Below, one piece after another: positions 44,328 through 52,989 of a stretch of DNA of 64,000 nt. The notes beneath the pieces were generated by a model, which saw only the letters and a program-made list of their open reading frames with translations, searched no databases and was not told the origin of the DNA. The DNA comes from Candidatus Nitrosotalea bavarica (GTDB lineage: Archaea; Thermoproteota; Nitrososphaeria; Nitrososphaerales; Nitrosopumilaceae): positions 124,001 through 188,000 of the forward strand of contig NZ_FUYK01000003.1 in the NCBI RefSeq assembly GCF_900167955.1, written 5' to 3'. Made by a program: the position numbers and the translations under genes. Position 1 is the first letter of the stretch. The number at the start of each line of letters is the position of its first letter.

Positions 44328-45395
44328 CTAACTGTCTCGTTTGCCTTCTACAAATTCTGCAAAAGCTTTCTTTGCTTCGGCATATGGCATCTGAATAGGA
44401 GGATGTTTGAAGCAATAAGAGGATATACTTGTCATTGGACCGGATAGTTTTCTGTCTAGTGCAATCTTTAGTCCTCGGATTGCATCGATCATTATTCCCG
44501 CACTGTTATAGGCATCAATTACTTTGAGTTTTAAATCCAATTTGACTGGGATCTTGCCAAAATATTTTCCTTCCAAGTTTATGTAGCATATTTTCTCATT
44601 GTCTATGAAATCAACATAATCACTAGGACCTATTCTCATCGGGATATCATAATCTGCCATTGCCTTTACTGCGCTTGTCTTACTGATTCTTTTATCTTCT
44701 AGTCTCTCTTCGTCTAGCATGTTATAGAAATCCATGTCGCCTCCAATGTTTAGCTGATAAGTTCCATCAATCTGTACACCTCTATCTACAAAGAGTTTAA
44801 CAAGTGTCTTATGAACAACCGTGGCTCCAAGCTGGCTCATTACATCGTCACCTGCAAGTGGGATCTTTTTGTCAGCATAAGCCTGTTGCCATTTTGGCTC
44901 AGATGCAATAAACACTGGAATTGCATTAAGAAATCCTATTCCTGCCTCTAGTGCTTGACTTGCATAATGTCTTACTGCATTAGTGCTTCCAACAGGAAGA
45001 TAATTTACAAGCATCTCGGCACCTGTGTCTTGAAGAACCTTTTTGACGTTAACATCTGGCTCTGAAGAATTGGTAACAATTTGGCTCAAGTGTCTACCTA
45101 GACCATCAAAGGTAGGACCTTTTTGAACAGTTACGCCCATGTGGGGCACTTCGGCTATAGTGATAGTATTATTTGGTTTTGCATAGATTGCTTCAGATAC
45201 ATCTTTTCCTACTTTGGTATCTGCAACATCGAATGCTGCCACGACTTCAATATCCCCTGGTTCATATCCGCCCAGGTTATAGGCAGTCAAACCTATTGTA
45301 TCATGAGTGTTTTCTGAATAATATTTTGTGCCTTGAATAATTGCAGAAGCACAGTTTCCCATACCTGCTATTGCAATTTTGATTTTCTTACCCAA
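44328..45395 (-). CDS. ino1: myo-inositol-1-phosphate synthase
   Basis: 355 residues. Converts glucose-6-phosphate to inositol-1-phosphate with NAD. Features: N-terminal AIAGMGNCASAI (Rossmann), NLGGYEPGDIEVVAAFDV, LVNYLPVGS, and the catalytic lysine/metal region (NIGGDMDFYNML, MRIGPSDYVDFIDN). The product feeds archaeal inositol phospholipids through the CDP-alcohol transferase at 19076. TTG start at 45395. It shares the 87-base intergenic region with the divergent deoxyhypusine synthase. Confidence 0.94.
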   Translation of the reverse strand: MGKKIKIAIAGMGNCASAIIQGTKYYSENTHDTIGLTAYNLGGYEPGDIEVVAAFDVADTKVGKDVSEAIYAKPNNTITIAEVPHMGVTVQKGPTFDGLGRHLSQIVTNSSEPDVNVKKVLQDTGAEMLVNYLPVGSTNAVRHYASQALEAGIGFLNAIPVFIASEPKWQQAYADKKIPLAGDDVMSQLGATVVHKTLVKLFVDRGVQIDGTYQLNIGGDMDFYNMLDEERLEDKRISKTSAVKAMADYDIPMRIGPSDYVDFIDNEKICYINLEGKYFGKIPVKLDLKLKVIDAYNSAGIMIDAIRGLKIALDRKLSGPMTSISSYCFKHPPIQMPYAEAKKAFAEFVEGKRDS

Positions 45396-45482
45396 CTTCG
45401 ATAGATAGCAAATAATCCATTATATTAATTACTTGTGATTCTGAACAGAGGATTTTATAGCCCAGAATTGATTTATTGAATC

Positions 45483-46421
45483 ATGATAAAGCCCGGCAAG
45501 CCTGTCAAAGATATTCGTATCAAAAAAGGAGATACCATTGATACAATATTTGATCAGATGGCAAAATCAGGTGGGTTTGAATCAAAAAATCTTGTTGATG
45601 GTCTCAACATTTTAACTTCAATGATAGAAGATAAAAACTGTCTAAAGTTCATGTCATTTGTTGGTGCAATAGTATCAACAGGTCTGAGAGGAGTAATTAC
45701 AGACATGGTAAAAAACAGAATGTGTGATGTCATAATTACAACCTGTGGAGCTTTGGACCACGATATAGCTAGACATTATTCCAATTATCTAGAAGGTTCA
45801 TTTACAATGGATGACAGCGAGCTCATGGAAAAAGAGATTCACAGATTAGGAAATATTCTAGTCCCGATGAAAAGTTATGGTCCATTGATTGAAGAAAAAA
45901 TGCAAAACTTTCTTCAACAAGCATACAAAGATGGTAAGAGAGAGATGTCAACTAGAGATATAACAAAAATGATTGGAGAACAACTGGGAGAAGATTCATT
46001 TCTTTATTGGGCCAACAAAAATAACATTCCCGTCATAGTTCCAGGAATAATGGATGGGGCAGTAGGAAGTCAAATCTGGATGTTTTCACAAATTCATGCA
46101 GATTTTAAATTAAATATTTTAGCTGATGGAGATTTATTATCAGGATTAATCTTCAAGGCAAAAAAATCTGGGGCGCTGATGATAGGCGGTGGAATATCAA
46201 AACACCACACTTTGTGGTGGAATCAATATAGAGAAGGTCTCGACTATGCAGTGTATATCACAACTGCTCAAGAGTTTGACGGTAGCTTGAGTGGAGCACT
46301 TGTCAGAGAGGCAATATCGTGGGGAAAAGTTACAAAGAATGCAAAACAGACTACAATACATGCAGAGGCAACAACGATTCTACCTTTTCTATATTCGGCA
46401 CTACTTGCTAGAATCAAATAG
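45483..46421 (+). CDS. dys: Deoxyhypusine synthase
   Basis: 312 residues. It transfers the aminobutyl group of spermidine to a lysine of translation factor aIF5A. It has the canonical motifs: KHH in GGGISKHHTLWWN, TAQEFDGSLSGA, and the catalytic lysine in AISWGKV. This is the likely true synthase, in contrast to the divergent paralogue at 20077. It is divergent from ino1 and overlaps the end of the GNAT gene by 8 bases. Confidence 0.94.
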   Translation: MIKPGKPVKDIRIKKGDTIDTIFDQMAKSGGFESKNLVDGLNILTSMIEDKNCLKFMSFVGAIVSTGLRGVITDMVKNRMCDVIITTCGALDHDIARHYSNYLEGSFTMDDSELMEKEIHRLGNILVPMKSYGPLIEEKMQNFLQQAYKDGKREMSTRDITKMIGEQLGEDSFLYWANKNNIPVIVPGIMDGAVGSQIWMFSQIHADFKLNILADGDLLSGLIFKAKKSGALMIGGGISKHHTLWWNQYREGLDYAVYITTAQEFDGSLSGALVREAISWGKVTKNAKQTTIHAEATTILPFLYSALLARIK

Positions 46422-47115
46422 TATAGATGTTTTTTTGGTAAATACTCTCAAACCCTAAATTAGAATAAAATTTCGACAGATTATCCCTCTCAAAGGTTTC
46501 AAGCATTAGAAATTCCAAGTTTCTAGAGTGTACCTCATGTAATGCAAAGTCAATCAAAGATGTAGCAGAGCCTTGTTTTCGCCTAGACGGTACAGTTCCC
46601 AGACAATAAAGTCCCAAGATAGAGTTTTTTTCATATAAAACCATGCATGAACTGCTGGATTCATCCACATAATACTCTGCCAAGGAAATAGAATTTTTCA
46701 ATATAGAACTTACGGGTTCTGCCCACTCTCTACAATCATAAGATTCACAGAAAATCCCAGTCCATAAAGAAATAGTATCATGTGTGATCTTGATTGCATT
46801 AGGTTTCTTTGATGGCAGTGTTCTTTTTTTTAACACGTGTTGAGTATCATGATATACAAATCCCTTACTTTTGAGAAAGATCTCAAGTTCTGGATAGTTT
46901 TGAGAGTAGACATATGGCACAGAATGGTTTTTTTGAAATTGTTTCATTGATTCCATAATCATTTTTTCGCTTATACATGTCACATTTGTCAACTTGTTAA
47001 AAAAAAGATCACCTGCAAGTTTTGGATTTAAAAATAGAGTACCACATTCCAATTGACTTGGGACGCTCCATATTTCTGAAAAACCATTATCGTTTGATTC
47101 TGTTTTTTGCATCAC
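46414..47115 (-). CDS. GNAT family N-acetyltransferase
   Basis: 233 residues. The C-terminal half has the GNAT fold: GLYCLGTVPSRRKQGSATSLIDFALHEV carries the acetyl-CoA loop (V-P-x-x-R-x-x-G-x-A/G), and LETFERDNLSKFYSNLGFE is the last motif. The N-terminal half may be a degenerate second GNAT module. The substrate is unknown. It overlaps the CysRS gene by 4 bases (GTGA at 47112-47115), or starts at ATG 47112, so the two are translationally coupled. It could acetylate a product related to cysteine chemistry, which is only inference. Confidence 0.82.
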   Translation of the reverse strand: MMQKTESNDNGFSEIWSVPSQLECGTLFLNPKLAGDLFFNKLTNVTCISEKMIMESMKQFQKNHSVPYVYSQNYPELEIFLKSKGFVYHDTQHVLKKRTLPSKKPNAIKITHDTISLWTGIFCESYDCREWAEPVSSILKNSISLAEYYVDESSSSCMVLYEKNSILGLYCLGTVPSRRKQGSATSLIDFALHEVHSRNLEFLMLETFERDNLSKFYSNLGFESIYQKNIYTI

Positions 47116-48272
47116 GGTATGATTCCAAGTATTTCACAGATGCGATTAAAATCATTTTGATTTATGCCCTTTCCATTTTTTACTTCAATACAGATTTTTT
47201 CTAGTGTATCAAGAGCCATCGGAGTATCTAGATCATCATGTAATGATTGTATGAAATTGTGAATTAGTTTAGAAATATCTTCATTGGTATTATCAGATAC
47301 TCTGGATTTTGCCAATTGGATTAAATCCATTAGTGGTTTTTTTGCCAATAGATCTTTTTCAGAAAAATCAATGTCGTCGCGATAATGTTTTGAAAAAATG
47401 TACAGCCGTATGAGATTCTGGTCATACGTTTTAATCAAATCCCTGACCCATACAACATTTCCAAGAGATTTTGACATCTTTTCTCCTCCAGATAAAACAA
47501 GACCCACATGTACCCATGTTTTAACAGGAACGTCAGAGCCAGAGAGAAGTTGGTACTGTGCAAGATGTGCTTCATGATGAGGATACAAGAGTTCCCTTGC
47601 GCCTCCATGAATGTCATAATTCTTACCAAAATTCTCCATTGCTACAGCAGTATCCTGCATGTGCCACCACGGAATACCCTCTCCAAGTTCACTTTTCCAT
47701 GAGAAATCAAAGTCATCAGTACAATTCCACAGCATTATATCTTCAGGATTTTTCTTTCCAGGTCCAATATCTAATCGGTGCAGACTTAATTGTTCTTTTG
47801 TCTGATGTGAAATCTTACCATAGTTTTTCACTTTGGAAATATCAAGATAGACATTACCATGTGCCATGTAAGCAACTTGTTTTTGAATCAATGTATGAAT
47901 TTGTTTTTCCATATTTGATACATAGTCTGAAACATATGCAAGCCTATTGATACTTTGTATGTGCAGTGTTTCAAGATCATTTACAAATGCAGTTGCATAA
48001 AATTTAGCAATATCTTGGTAGGTTGTAGAATTTTCTTTGGCTTTGTTAAAGACATTTTGGTTGATATCTGTCATGTTTACAAGAATATCAGTTTCAAGAC
48101 CCTGATCATTTAAGCATCTAGCTAGAAGATCATATGTTAAAAATATCCTAGCATGGCCCAAATGAGTATAATCATAAACGGTTGGACCACAGATGAATAC
48201 TTTAACAAGATTTTTTTCAAATGGGACAAAGTCTTCTATAGATGATGAAAAAGAATTAAAAAGTTTGAACAT
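47112..48272 (-). CDS. cysS: Cysteinyl-tRNA synthetase, short form with altered zinc ligands
   Basis: 386 residues, against 450-480 for typical CysRS. The class I motifs are present: CGPTVYDYTHLGHAR and KMSKSLGN. In the zinc site, C28 is kept, but the usual Cys of WHIECS is D207 (WWHMQDT) and the HHENE motif is PHHEAH, giving C28, D207, H232, H236. The C-terminal anticodon-binding domain is short. It may be a CysRS of an archaeal zinc-free branch, or a CysRS-like amino-acid:amine ligase. It sits downstream of the RAM-domain gene and upstream of, and coupled to, the GNAT gene. Confidence 0.78.
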   Translation of the reverse strand: MFKLFNSFSSSIEDFVPFEKNLVKVFICGPTVYDYTHLGHARIFLTYDLLARCLNDQGLETDILVNMTDINQNVFNKAKENSTTYQDIAKFYATAFVNDLETLHIQSINRLAYVSDYVSNMEKQIHTLIQKQVAYMAHGNVYLDISKVKNYGKISHQTKEQLSLHRLDIGPGKKNPEDIMLWNCTDDFDFSWKSELGEGIPWWHMQDTAVAMENFGKNYDIHGGARELLYPHHEAHLAQYQLLSGSDVPVKTWVHVGLVLSGGEKMSKSLGNVVWVRDLIKTYDQNLIRLYIFSKHYRDDIDFSEKDLLAKKPLMDLIQLAKSRVSDNTNEDISKLIHNFIQSLHDDLDTPMALDTLEKICIEVKNGKGINQNDFNRICEILGIIP

Positions 48273-48280
48273 TTTTTGAC

Positions 48281-48526
48281 TTAACGTCCACCCTGAGATA
48301 GGATAGGAGTTAATGTCACAGTAGATCTGACCTTTGCAAGTCGTCTGATTTTGTGAGTTATGATTGACTCTAGTGCAGATTGGGAATCAGCTTGCAATTT
48401 TACAAATATGTCATATATTCCATATGTGCCTCGTACTTCTTTTATTTCAGGAATTTTTGCAAGCTCGGATATAATATCAACTTCAGAGCCCAGATCACAG
48501 TTAATCAATATGTATAGTGATTCCAT
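48281..48526 (-). CDS. Stand-alone Lrp/AsnC ligand-binding (RAM) domain protein
   Basis: 81 residues from ATG 48526. ESLYILINCDLGSE followed by EIKEVRGTYGIYDIFVKLQADS is the RAM/ACT-like ligand-binding domain of Lrp family regulators; the HTH domain is missing. Such proteins form rings and modulate partners by binding amino acids. A longer frame reaches 48634 but would overlap the divergent PAC2 gene. The shared TATA box (about 48560-48572) supports ATG 48526 or 48550. It ends 8 bases before cysS, and could respond to amino-acid levels. Confidence 0.82.
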   Translation of the reverse strand: MESLYILINCDLGSEVDIISELAKIPEIKEVRGTYGIYDIFVKLQADSQSALESIITHKIRRLAKVRSTVTLTPILSQGGR

Positions 48527-48559
48527 GAATAAAGTCTGTTTTTGCCACATAAAATGATA

Positions 48560-48572
48560 TCCATATTTAAAA
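48560..48572. promoter_or_regulatory. Bidirectional TATA region
   Basis: The AT-rich block ATATTTAAAAA serves both directions: TTTAAATAT for the minus-strand RAM gene (start 48526) and TTTAAAAAGG for the plus-strand PAC2 gene (start 48595, 25-30 bases on). No other TATA-like element is nearby. Confidence 0.45.
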
Positions 48573-48594
48573 AGGCGTATTCGATAACTCTCGT

Positions 48595-49314
48595 ATGGCA
48601 AATGATACTGTATTTGTAAGAGAGATAATTCCAATCGATGTAAAAGACGGCTATGTCATCGATGGTTTTCCATACACAGGTTTAGCCAATGCCATAGCAA
48701 CAGAGTCACTTGTCAATAACACATCTCAGTTTGAATTAGCAGGCGTTCTTGATTCAGAACTATTTCCTCCAATCAGCATAGTAAGAGACGAAGTGCCAAA
48801 CTTTCCAGCAAGAATTCTAGTTAATAAAAATCTCAAACTGGCAGTATTTTCATCATATCTTACTCCACACGAATCAATCCATCGCGAAGTGGCAAAGACC
48901 ATGTTAAAGTGGGCAAGCGACCATAAATGCTCATTTATCATCAGTAGCTCTGCAATCAAAAGTGATGAGGACACGCCTTTTGTGATAGGAGTTGGAAGTA
49001 CAGATGAGGCCAAGAAAAAACTACGTGATGCAGAAATTCCAGTATTAAAAAATGGTACCATCCCAGGAATTCCTGGAATTTTGTTAAACGAGGGATTGAT
49101 ATCAAATATCAATGTAATAGTACTGTTGTGCAAAGCCAGAGAATCAGGACCTGACTATAGGGCAGGTGCAGAGATTTGCATGGCAATGTCAAAACTAGTT
49201 CCAGGGGCTTCATGTGATCTTAAATCATTACTACGAGAAGCTGAAGGTATTGAAGAAAACCTCAAACAGACCGAGCAAGATGCAGGTCCAATCCGAGATG
49301 CAATTTACGGATGA
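48595..49314 (+). CDS. PAC2 family proteasome-assembly-chaperone-like protein
   Basis: 239 residues of the PAC2/DUF75 family. VIDGFPYTGLANAIATESLV and GTIPGIPGILLNEGL are characteristic. In eukaryotes PAC2 assists proteasome assembly, and archaeal members are proposed to play a related role. The C-terminal helix (LLREAEGIEENLKQTEQ) is typical. ATG at 48595, leaderless. It overlaps the next small gene by 4 bases (ATGA). Confidence 0.88.
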   Translation: MANDTVFVREIIPIDVKDGYVIDGFPYTGLANAIATESLVNNTSQFELAGVLDSELFPPISIVRDEVPNFPARILVNKNLKLAVFSSYLTPHESIHREVAKTMLKWASDHKCSFIISSSAIKSDEDTPFVIGVGSTDEAKKKLRDAEIPVLKNGTIPGIPGILLNEGLISNINVIVLLCKARESGPDYRAGAEICMAMSKLVPGASCDLKSLLREAEGIEENLKQTEQDAGPIRDAIYG

Positions 49315-49559
49315 CATACCAGGAACGTTCCATTTCTAAAGATAACTTGGAAAAAAATTTAAGGTCATTGGATTCTGATGAAGGCATAAGAATTGATAGC
49401 GAGTCAGATCACATATTTATCAACAAAACCTCGAAAAGATACTGCATAAACATTTCAAACAATGGCAAAGATGAATTCATCTACAAAAATACAGTAAAAG
49501 ATGCATTTGACTTTCTACAAAACCAGATTACCCAAACATCAAAATTTTTTGTATACTAG
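49311..49559 (+). CDS. Hypothetical small protein, coupled to PAC2
   Basis: 82 residues from ATG 49311. Acidic/polar, mostly beta then a helix (KDAFDFLQNQI), no motifs. The 4-base overlap with the PAC2 gene argues for translational coupling. Converges on the TM gene, 3 bases apart. Function unknown. Confidence 0.6.
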   Translation: MTYQERSISKDNLEKNLRSLDSDEGIRIDSESDHIFINKTSKRYCINISNNGKDEFIYKNTVKDAFDFLQNQITQTSKFFVY

Positions 49560-49562
49560 ATA

Positions 49563-49802
49563 TCATCCACAGTCCAATTCTTCAACATCAGATTTACATT
49601 CAGAATTAAATTGAGAAATTTTTGCATTTAGCATATCACATGTTTGTGGATCTTGCGTCTTGCCATAATTTTGTATTTGACTGACAATACTTAGCTGACG
49701 CAATGGACAGACAGTTGATGATTCTGTATAATATGAGATAAATGCCAGAGTAGATCCAACTGCAATTATAATTAAAATCCACTTTTGCTGCCTATTGAGC
49801 AT
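49563..49802 (-). CDS. Single-pass membrane protein
   Basis: 79 residues from ATG 49802. A transmembrane helix (about 7-24) is followed by an external part with three cysteines (VCPLRQL, DPQTCDMLN, FNSECKSDVEELDC; four in all), which could form two disulfides. An in-frame ATG at 49820 would overlap alba. It lies directly after alba with no promoter between, so it is probably co-transcribed. Function unknown. Confidence 0.62.
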   Translation of the reverse strand: MLNRQQKWILIIIAVGSTLAFISYYTESSTVCPLRQLSIVSQIQNYGKTQDPQTCDMLNAKISQFNSECKSDVEELDCG

Positions 49803-49803
49803 T

Positions 49804-50082
49804 CTAACTTTTAGAAACATCTATCTCTATAGTTGAGACGTTTCTTTCTTTTCCATCTTTTGATTCCAATCTCTCAGAGAAGATCCTCACACCACTTACC
49901 TTGTATCCCATTGCACTCATTCGTTTAACTATCATTTGAGATACGTCCACTGCGGTGATTATACTTCGACCTCTTGCCTTTATAGTGACAGTAGGCTCAT
50001 TTGCTAAAAGTGTCAGAGTGGCATTAAGATATGTCAAAAGGGGTTTTTTACCAATAAATATGATATTAGGCGGTCTTGACAT
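49804..50082 (-). CDS. albA: DNA/RNA-binding protein Alba
   Basis: 92 residues. Alba is a small dimeric chromatin protein of Archaea. The first strand and loop (PNIIFIGKKPLLTYLNATL) and the TIKARGRSIITAVDVSQM segment with the lysine/arginine DNA-contact residues are typical. Starts at ATG 50082 or the nearby Met. Its length matches the family. It precedes the membrane protein at 49563. Confidence 0.94.
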   Translation of the reverse strand: MSRPPNIIFIGKKPLLTYLNATLTLLANEPTVTIKARGRSIITAVDVSQMIVKRMSAMGYKVSGVRIFSERLESKDGKERNVSTIEIDVSKS

Positions 50083-50106
50083 ACGACAACTCTTGTTGTG
50101 TTTTAT

Positions 50107-50352
50107 TTAATAGTTAAGGTTCTTTTTTTCTATATATCGTTGCAGTATGTTTTCAATATCGTCAGATTGTGATTGTTTTACCTCATCGATTACATCTTTT
50201 TCTGTTATTTCATAGCAATTTAGCATATCATTTTTTTCTTTGTAAAACAACAATATTTTTTCTTGATATATGCAATAGTATAGCTTGTCAACTTCCATCT
50301 TCTCTGATCTTATTTTGACACCTTCGGATTCTACTACAATAGGATAATCCAC
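50107..50352 (-). CDS. Hypothetical small protein upstream of alba
   Basis: 81 residues from ATG 50352. A beta-rich N-terminal half (IVVESEGVKIRSEKM) and a helical acidic C-terminal half (DVIDEVKQSQSDDIENILQRYIEK). Lies 24 bases upstream of alba on the same strand. Not recognised. Confidence 0.5.
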   Translation of the reverse strand: MDYPIVVESEGVKIRSEKMEVDKLYYCIYQEKILLFYKEKNDMLNCYEITEKDVIDEVKQSQSDDIENILQRYIEKKNLNY

Positions 50353-50450
50353 ATTTGATTTAGAGTGAGAGGATATTTAGATTATATCAATAGACAAAAA
50401 CTCCTAAACATAGCAATAACGTAATAAGGATTTCAAATCATAAATTCATT

Positions 50451-51545
50451 GTGAGCAGTAGAGTAGTACTCCATATCGATTTTGATTATTTTTATGCCCA
50501 GTGCGAAGAGATTCGCAAGCCAGATTTGAAAACAAAGCCTGTTGTAGTATGTGTATATTCAGACCGTGGTGGAGACAGCGGAGCAATTGCAACTGCCAAT
50601 TATGTGGCAAGAAAATATGGCGTAAAATCTGGAATGCCAATCAAGTTTGCAAAAAAGAAGTTAGAAGAAGTTCCAGAGGCGGTATTTTTGCCTACAGATT
50701 TTGATTACTATACCGAAGTTTCAGATAGTGCAATGAGCATAATCAGAAGCTATGCCGATGTTTTTGAATATGTTGGAAGAGATGAGGCATATCTTGATGT
50801 TACAAACAGAGTGGAATCTGATTTTAAAAGGGCGGCGCATCTATCACAGCAATTAAAGAATTCTTTGCGCAGTGCAGTAAAGATATCAAGTACTGTTGGA
50901 ATCTCTGCAAACAAGCTTGTCTCCAAGATTGCCTCAGATTATAAAAAACCAGATGGTCTTACGATTGTCGAGCCAGAAAAGGTAGAGTCATTTTTAGATC
51001 CTTTGCCAATAAGATCAATTCCAGGAATTGGCAAAAAATCCGAGGAGAAACTTGCTGAAATTGGCCTTGAAACAATATCACAACTTCGTGGTGTAGACGT
51101 CTTTACACTAAACGGATTATTTGGAAGAAAAGTTGGAACCTATATCTACAATGCTGCACGCGGTATTGATGATGAAGCGGTATCTCCAAGACACGATCCT
51201 GTCCAATATAGCAGAATTATCACACTAAAACAAGATTCCAAAGATTTTGATTTTCTTGTAAAAGATTTAGAAAAATTATGCGACGACCTACACCAAGCAA
51301 TTGTAAAAGACGACATATTGTTCAAGTCTGTAGGAATACAATTTGTACAATCTGATCTTTCAAGCAGAACAAAATCAAGGACTCTAAAAAATCCAACATC
51401 GGGCCTTGATGAATTAAAAAAAGCTGCAATCCAATTACTAAAAGAATCACTAGAAGATCAAAGACTATTAATCAGACGACTAGGAGTTCGGGTCTCAGAT
51501 TTTTCACAGATTCATGGACAAGTAGACATTACAAGATTTTTTTAA
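50451..51545 (+). CDS. dinB: DNA polymerase IV (DinB, Y-family)
   Basis: 364 residues. A translesion polymerase. N-terminal VLHIDFDYFYAQCEEIR contains a catalytic Asp, and DEAYLDVT contains the second acidic pair. Helix-hairpin-helix at PIRSIPGIGKKSEEKLAEIG. The protein ends with QVDITRFF, a perfect PCNA-interacting (PIP) box (Q-x2-I-x2-F-F). GTG start at 50451. Overlaps the convergent metalloprotease gene by 4 bases. Confidence 0.95.
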   Translation: MSSRVVLHIDFDYFYAQCEEIRKPDLKTKPVVVCVYSDRGGDSGAIATANYVARKYGVKSGMPIKFAKKKLEEVPEAVFLPTDFDYYTEVSDSAMSIIRSYADVFEYVGRDEAYLDVTNRVESDFKRAAHLSQQLKNSLRSAVKISSTVGISANKLVSKIASDYKKPDGLTIVEPEKVESFLDPLPIRSIPGIGKKSEEKLAEIGLETISQLRGVDVFTLNGLFGRKVGTYIYNAARGIDDEAVSPRHDPVQYSRIITLKQDSKDFDFLVKDLEKLCDDLHQAIVKDDILFKSVGIQFVQSDLSSRTKSRTLKNPTSGLDELKKAAIQLLKESLEDQRLLIRRLGVRVSDFSQIHGQVDITRFF

Positions 51546-52027
51546 ATCCGTACACCGACTCGGGATGCCAGACGCTTGTGTTCATCATGAGATATCCATT
51601 CCACATGTAGATATTCAAATATCTCATCGTCTTTCATTCCAAGCCTTCTTGCCTCCTCAACTGCAATCTCATAGGCTTCAATTTCGGTAGGCCTATCAAC
51701 ATATGCATATGAACTGTCATAGAGATCAAGACCAGCCCTTTGCTGTTTCACATGGACCAATTCATGAATTATATCAAGATAAAGAATTTTTTTTTCAGAG
51801 TTTTTTAGATGATCTCGTCCTACTACAATTGATGCGTCCTCATTTTTAACATGCATGTAATGACTACTACCATCTACAATAACTGGAGTGTTTTCAAACA
51901 CGTCTTCTAGAACTTCATGAGATTTGAAAACCTTGAAAAGTATCTCGACTGTTTTTAGATTTACAAATATGTCTTCAAGATTATAGATTCCATCTTGTAA
52001 GTCTCTATTTACTTGGATCCTGTTCAT
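51542..52027 (-). CDS. Putative zinc metalloprotease-like protein
   Basis: 161 residues from ATG 52027. HELVHVKQQ provides an HExxH zinc motif and the following RPTEIEAYEIAVEEAR an acidic third ligand, the pattern of gluzincin/IrrE-like ImmA peptidases. Whether it is an active peptidase is unknown. Overlaps the archaeosortase by 23 bases, indicating translational coupling. The frame extends to 52036. Confidence 0.7.
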   Translation of the reverse strand: MNRIQVNRDLQDGIYNLEDIFVNLKTVEILFKVFKSHEVLEDVFENTPVIVDGSSHYMHVKNEDASIVVGRDHLKNSEKKILYLDIIHELVHVKQQRAGLDLYDSSYAYVDRPTEIEAYEIAVEEARRLGMKDDEIFEYLHVEWISHDEHKRLASRVGVRI

Positions 52028-52949
52028 GCTTTGCAATCTCTAGTTTTTTGATACGTTTTGTTTCAATATATGTAACTATGAGCAAGAAGATAAACAGCCA
52101 CGGCAGGAACATAATCTCTCCTGCAATTCCATGAAATGACTCAAACTCGTTTACATTTGTTGATACCTTGAGTACAAAGATGGATAGCGAGAATATCCTA
52201 ATTACGTTAACAGTAATTGTTCCCACTACGCCCATGACAAAGTAGCCAATTTTTCTATTCCTTGGAATATTCATCTTTAACAAGAACGCCATCATTACAA
52301 GAGAATAGATAATCATACTGTGGACACCGGCAGAGGGCCAAAACACTTGTAATGCAAATGGACCATGATCCCCATTTAGAAACATGACATTACCTTGTGA
52401 AGTGGCATGACCCACGTGGAATGCACCAATTAGAAAAACATCAAGTTTTACAAGATATGGCACTACGTATTGCAACGGACCTAGTGAATCATATGGGAAA
52501 AATGCATCAAGTGAAAGTATGATTGCAGTTCCTGCTGTATATATCGGTCCAGCAGGAGATATTCTAATCCATCTTTTTCCAAATAATATAGTCATACTTG
52601 CAATAAAAAATGCGGCAAGTACAATAAAGTCCCACATCCAAGTCCATGAATATACAACCTGTATGTGGAATTGAGGAGCAATAGAAACTAGGTAATCTTT
52701 CAGTCCTAGATGTAAAGCGATAAGGTAAACAATCACTGCTGCTGCAAGAGGAATAATTGTCAGTAATTTTTTCTTTGGAATCTCTAATTTTAGACCGATC
52801 AATTCTGCTGCGATAAAGGCCATGGCAAAGAGAAATCCACCCCTGCCCTGATTCCAGCCAAGACTAAACGAGTCTGGAAACACGGCTAGTGCAAATATCA
52901 CAGGTGATGCAAGTATAGCCAGTGCAAAAATGATGCTTTTGTTTTGCAA
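52005..52949 (-). CDS. Archaeosortase/exosortase-family protein with Ser in place of Cys
   Basis: 314 residues with about eight transmembrane helices. The exosortase/archaeosortase family normally has a catalytic Cys (CSG), Arg and His. Here the first motif is PSAG: S206-A207-G208 (in FWPSAGVHSM), with R251 (NVIRIF) and H273 (SFHGIAGE) retained. Members cleave and attach C-terminally tagged surface proteins to lipid or sugar anchors. Ser may act as nucleophile or the protein may have lost activity. No PEFG-type target is found in this window. It overlaps the metalloprotease gene downstream. Confidence 0.82.
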   Translation of the reverse strand: MQNKSIIFALAILASPVIFALAVFPDSFSLGWNQGRGGFLFAMAFIAAELIGLKLEIPKKKLLTIIPLAAAVIVYLIALHLGLKDYLVSIAPQFHIQVVYSWTWMWDFIVLAAFFIASMTILFGKRWIRISPAGPIYTAGTAIILSLDAFFPYDSLGPLQYVVPYLVKLDVFLIGAFHVGHATSQGNVMFLNGDHGPFALQVFWPSAGVHSMIIYSLVMMAFLLKMNIPRNRKIGYFVMGVVGTITVNVIRIFSLSIFVLKVSTNVNEFESFHGIAGEIMFLPWLFIFLLIVTYIETKRIKKLEIAKHEQDPSK

Positions 52950-52989
52950 TATATCACGTCCAGATTGTGTTAAATAAAAACTCTAGCAA

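Noticed and set aside
44328-48272. Mycothiol biosynthesis cluster (Ino1 + MshC-like + MshD-like)
   Set aside because: The inositol-phosphate synthase is needed for lipids, the CysRS-like protein lacks the MshC zinc cysteine, no MshA or MshB is present and the GNAT is not clearly a double-domain MshD. Kept only as a speculation inside a finding.
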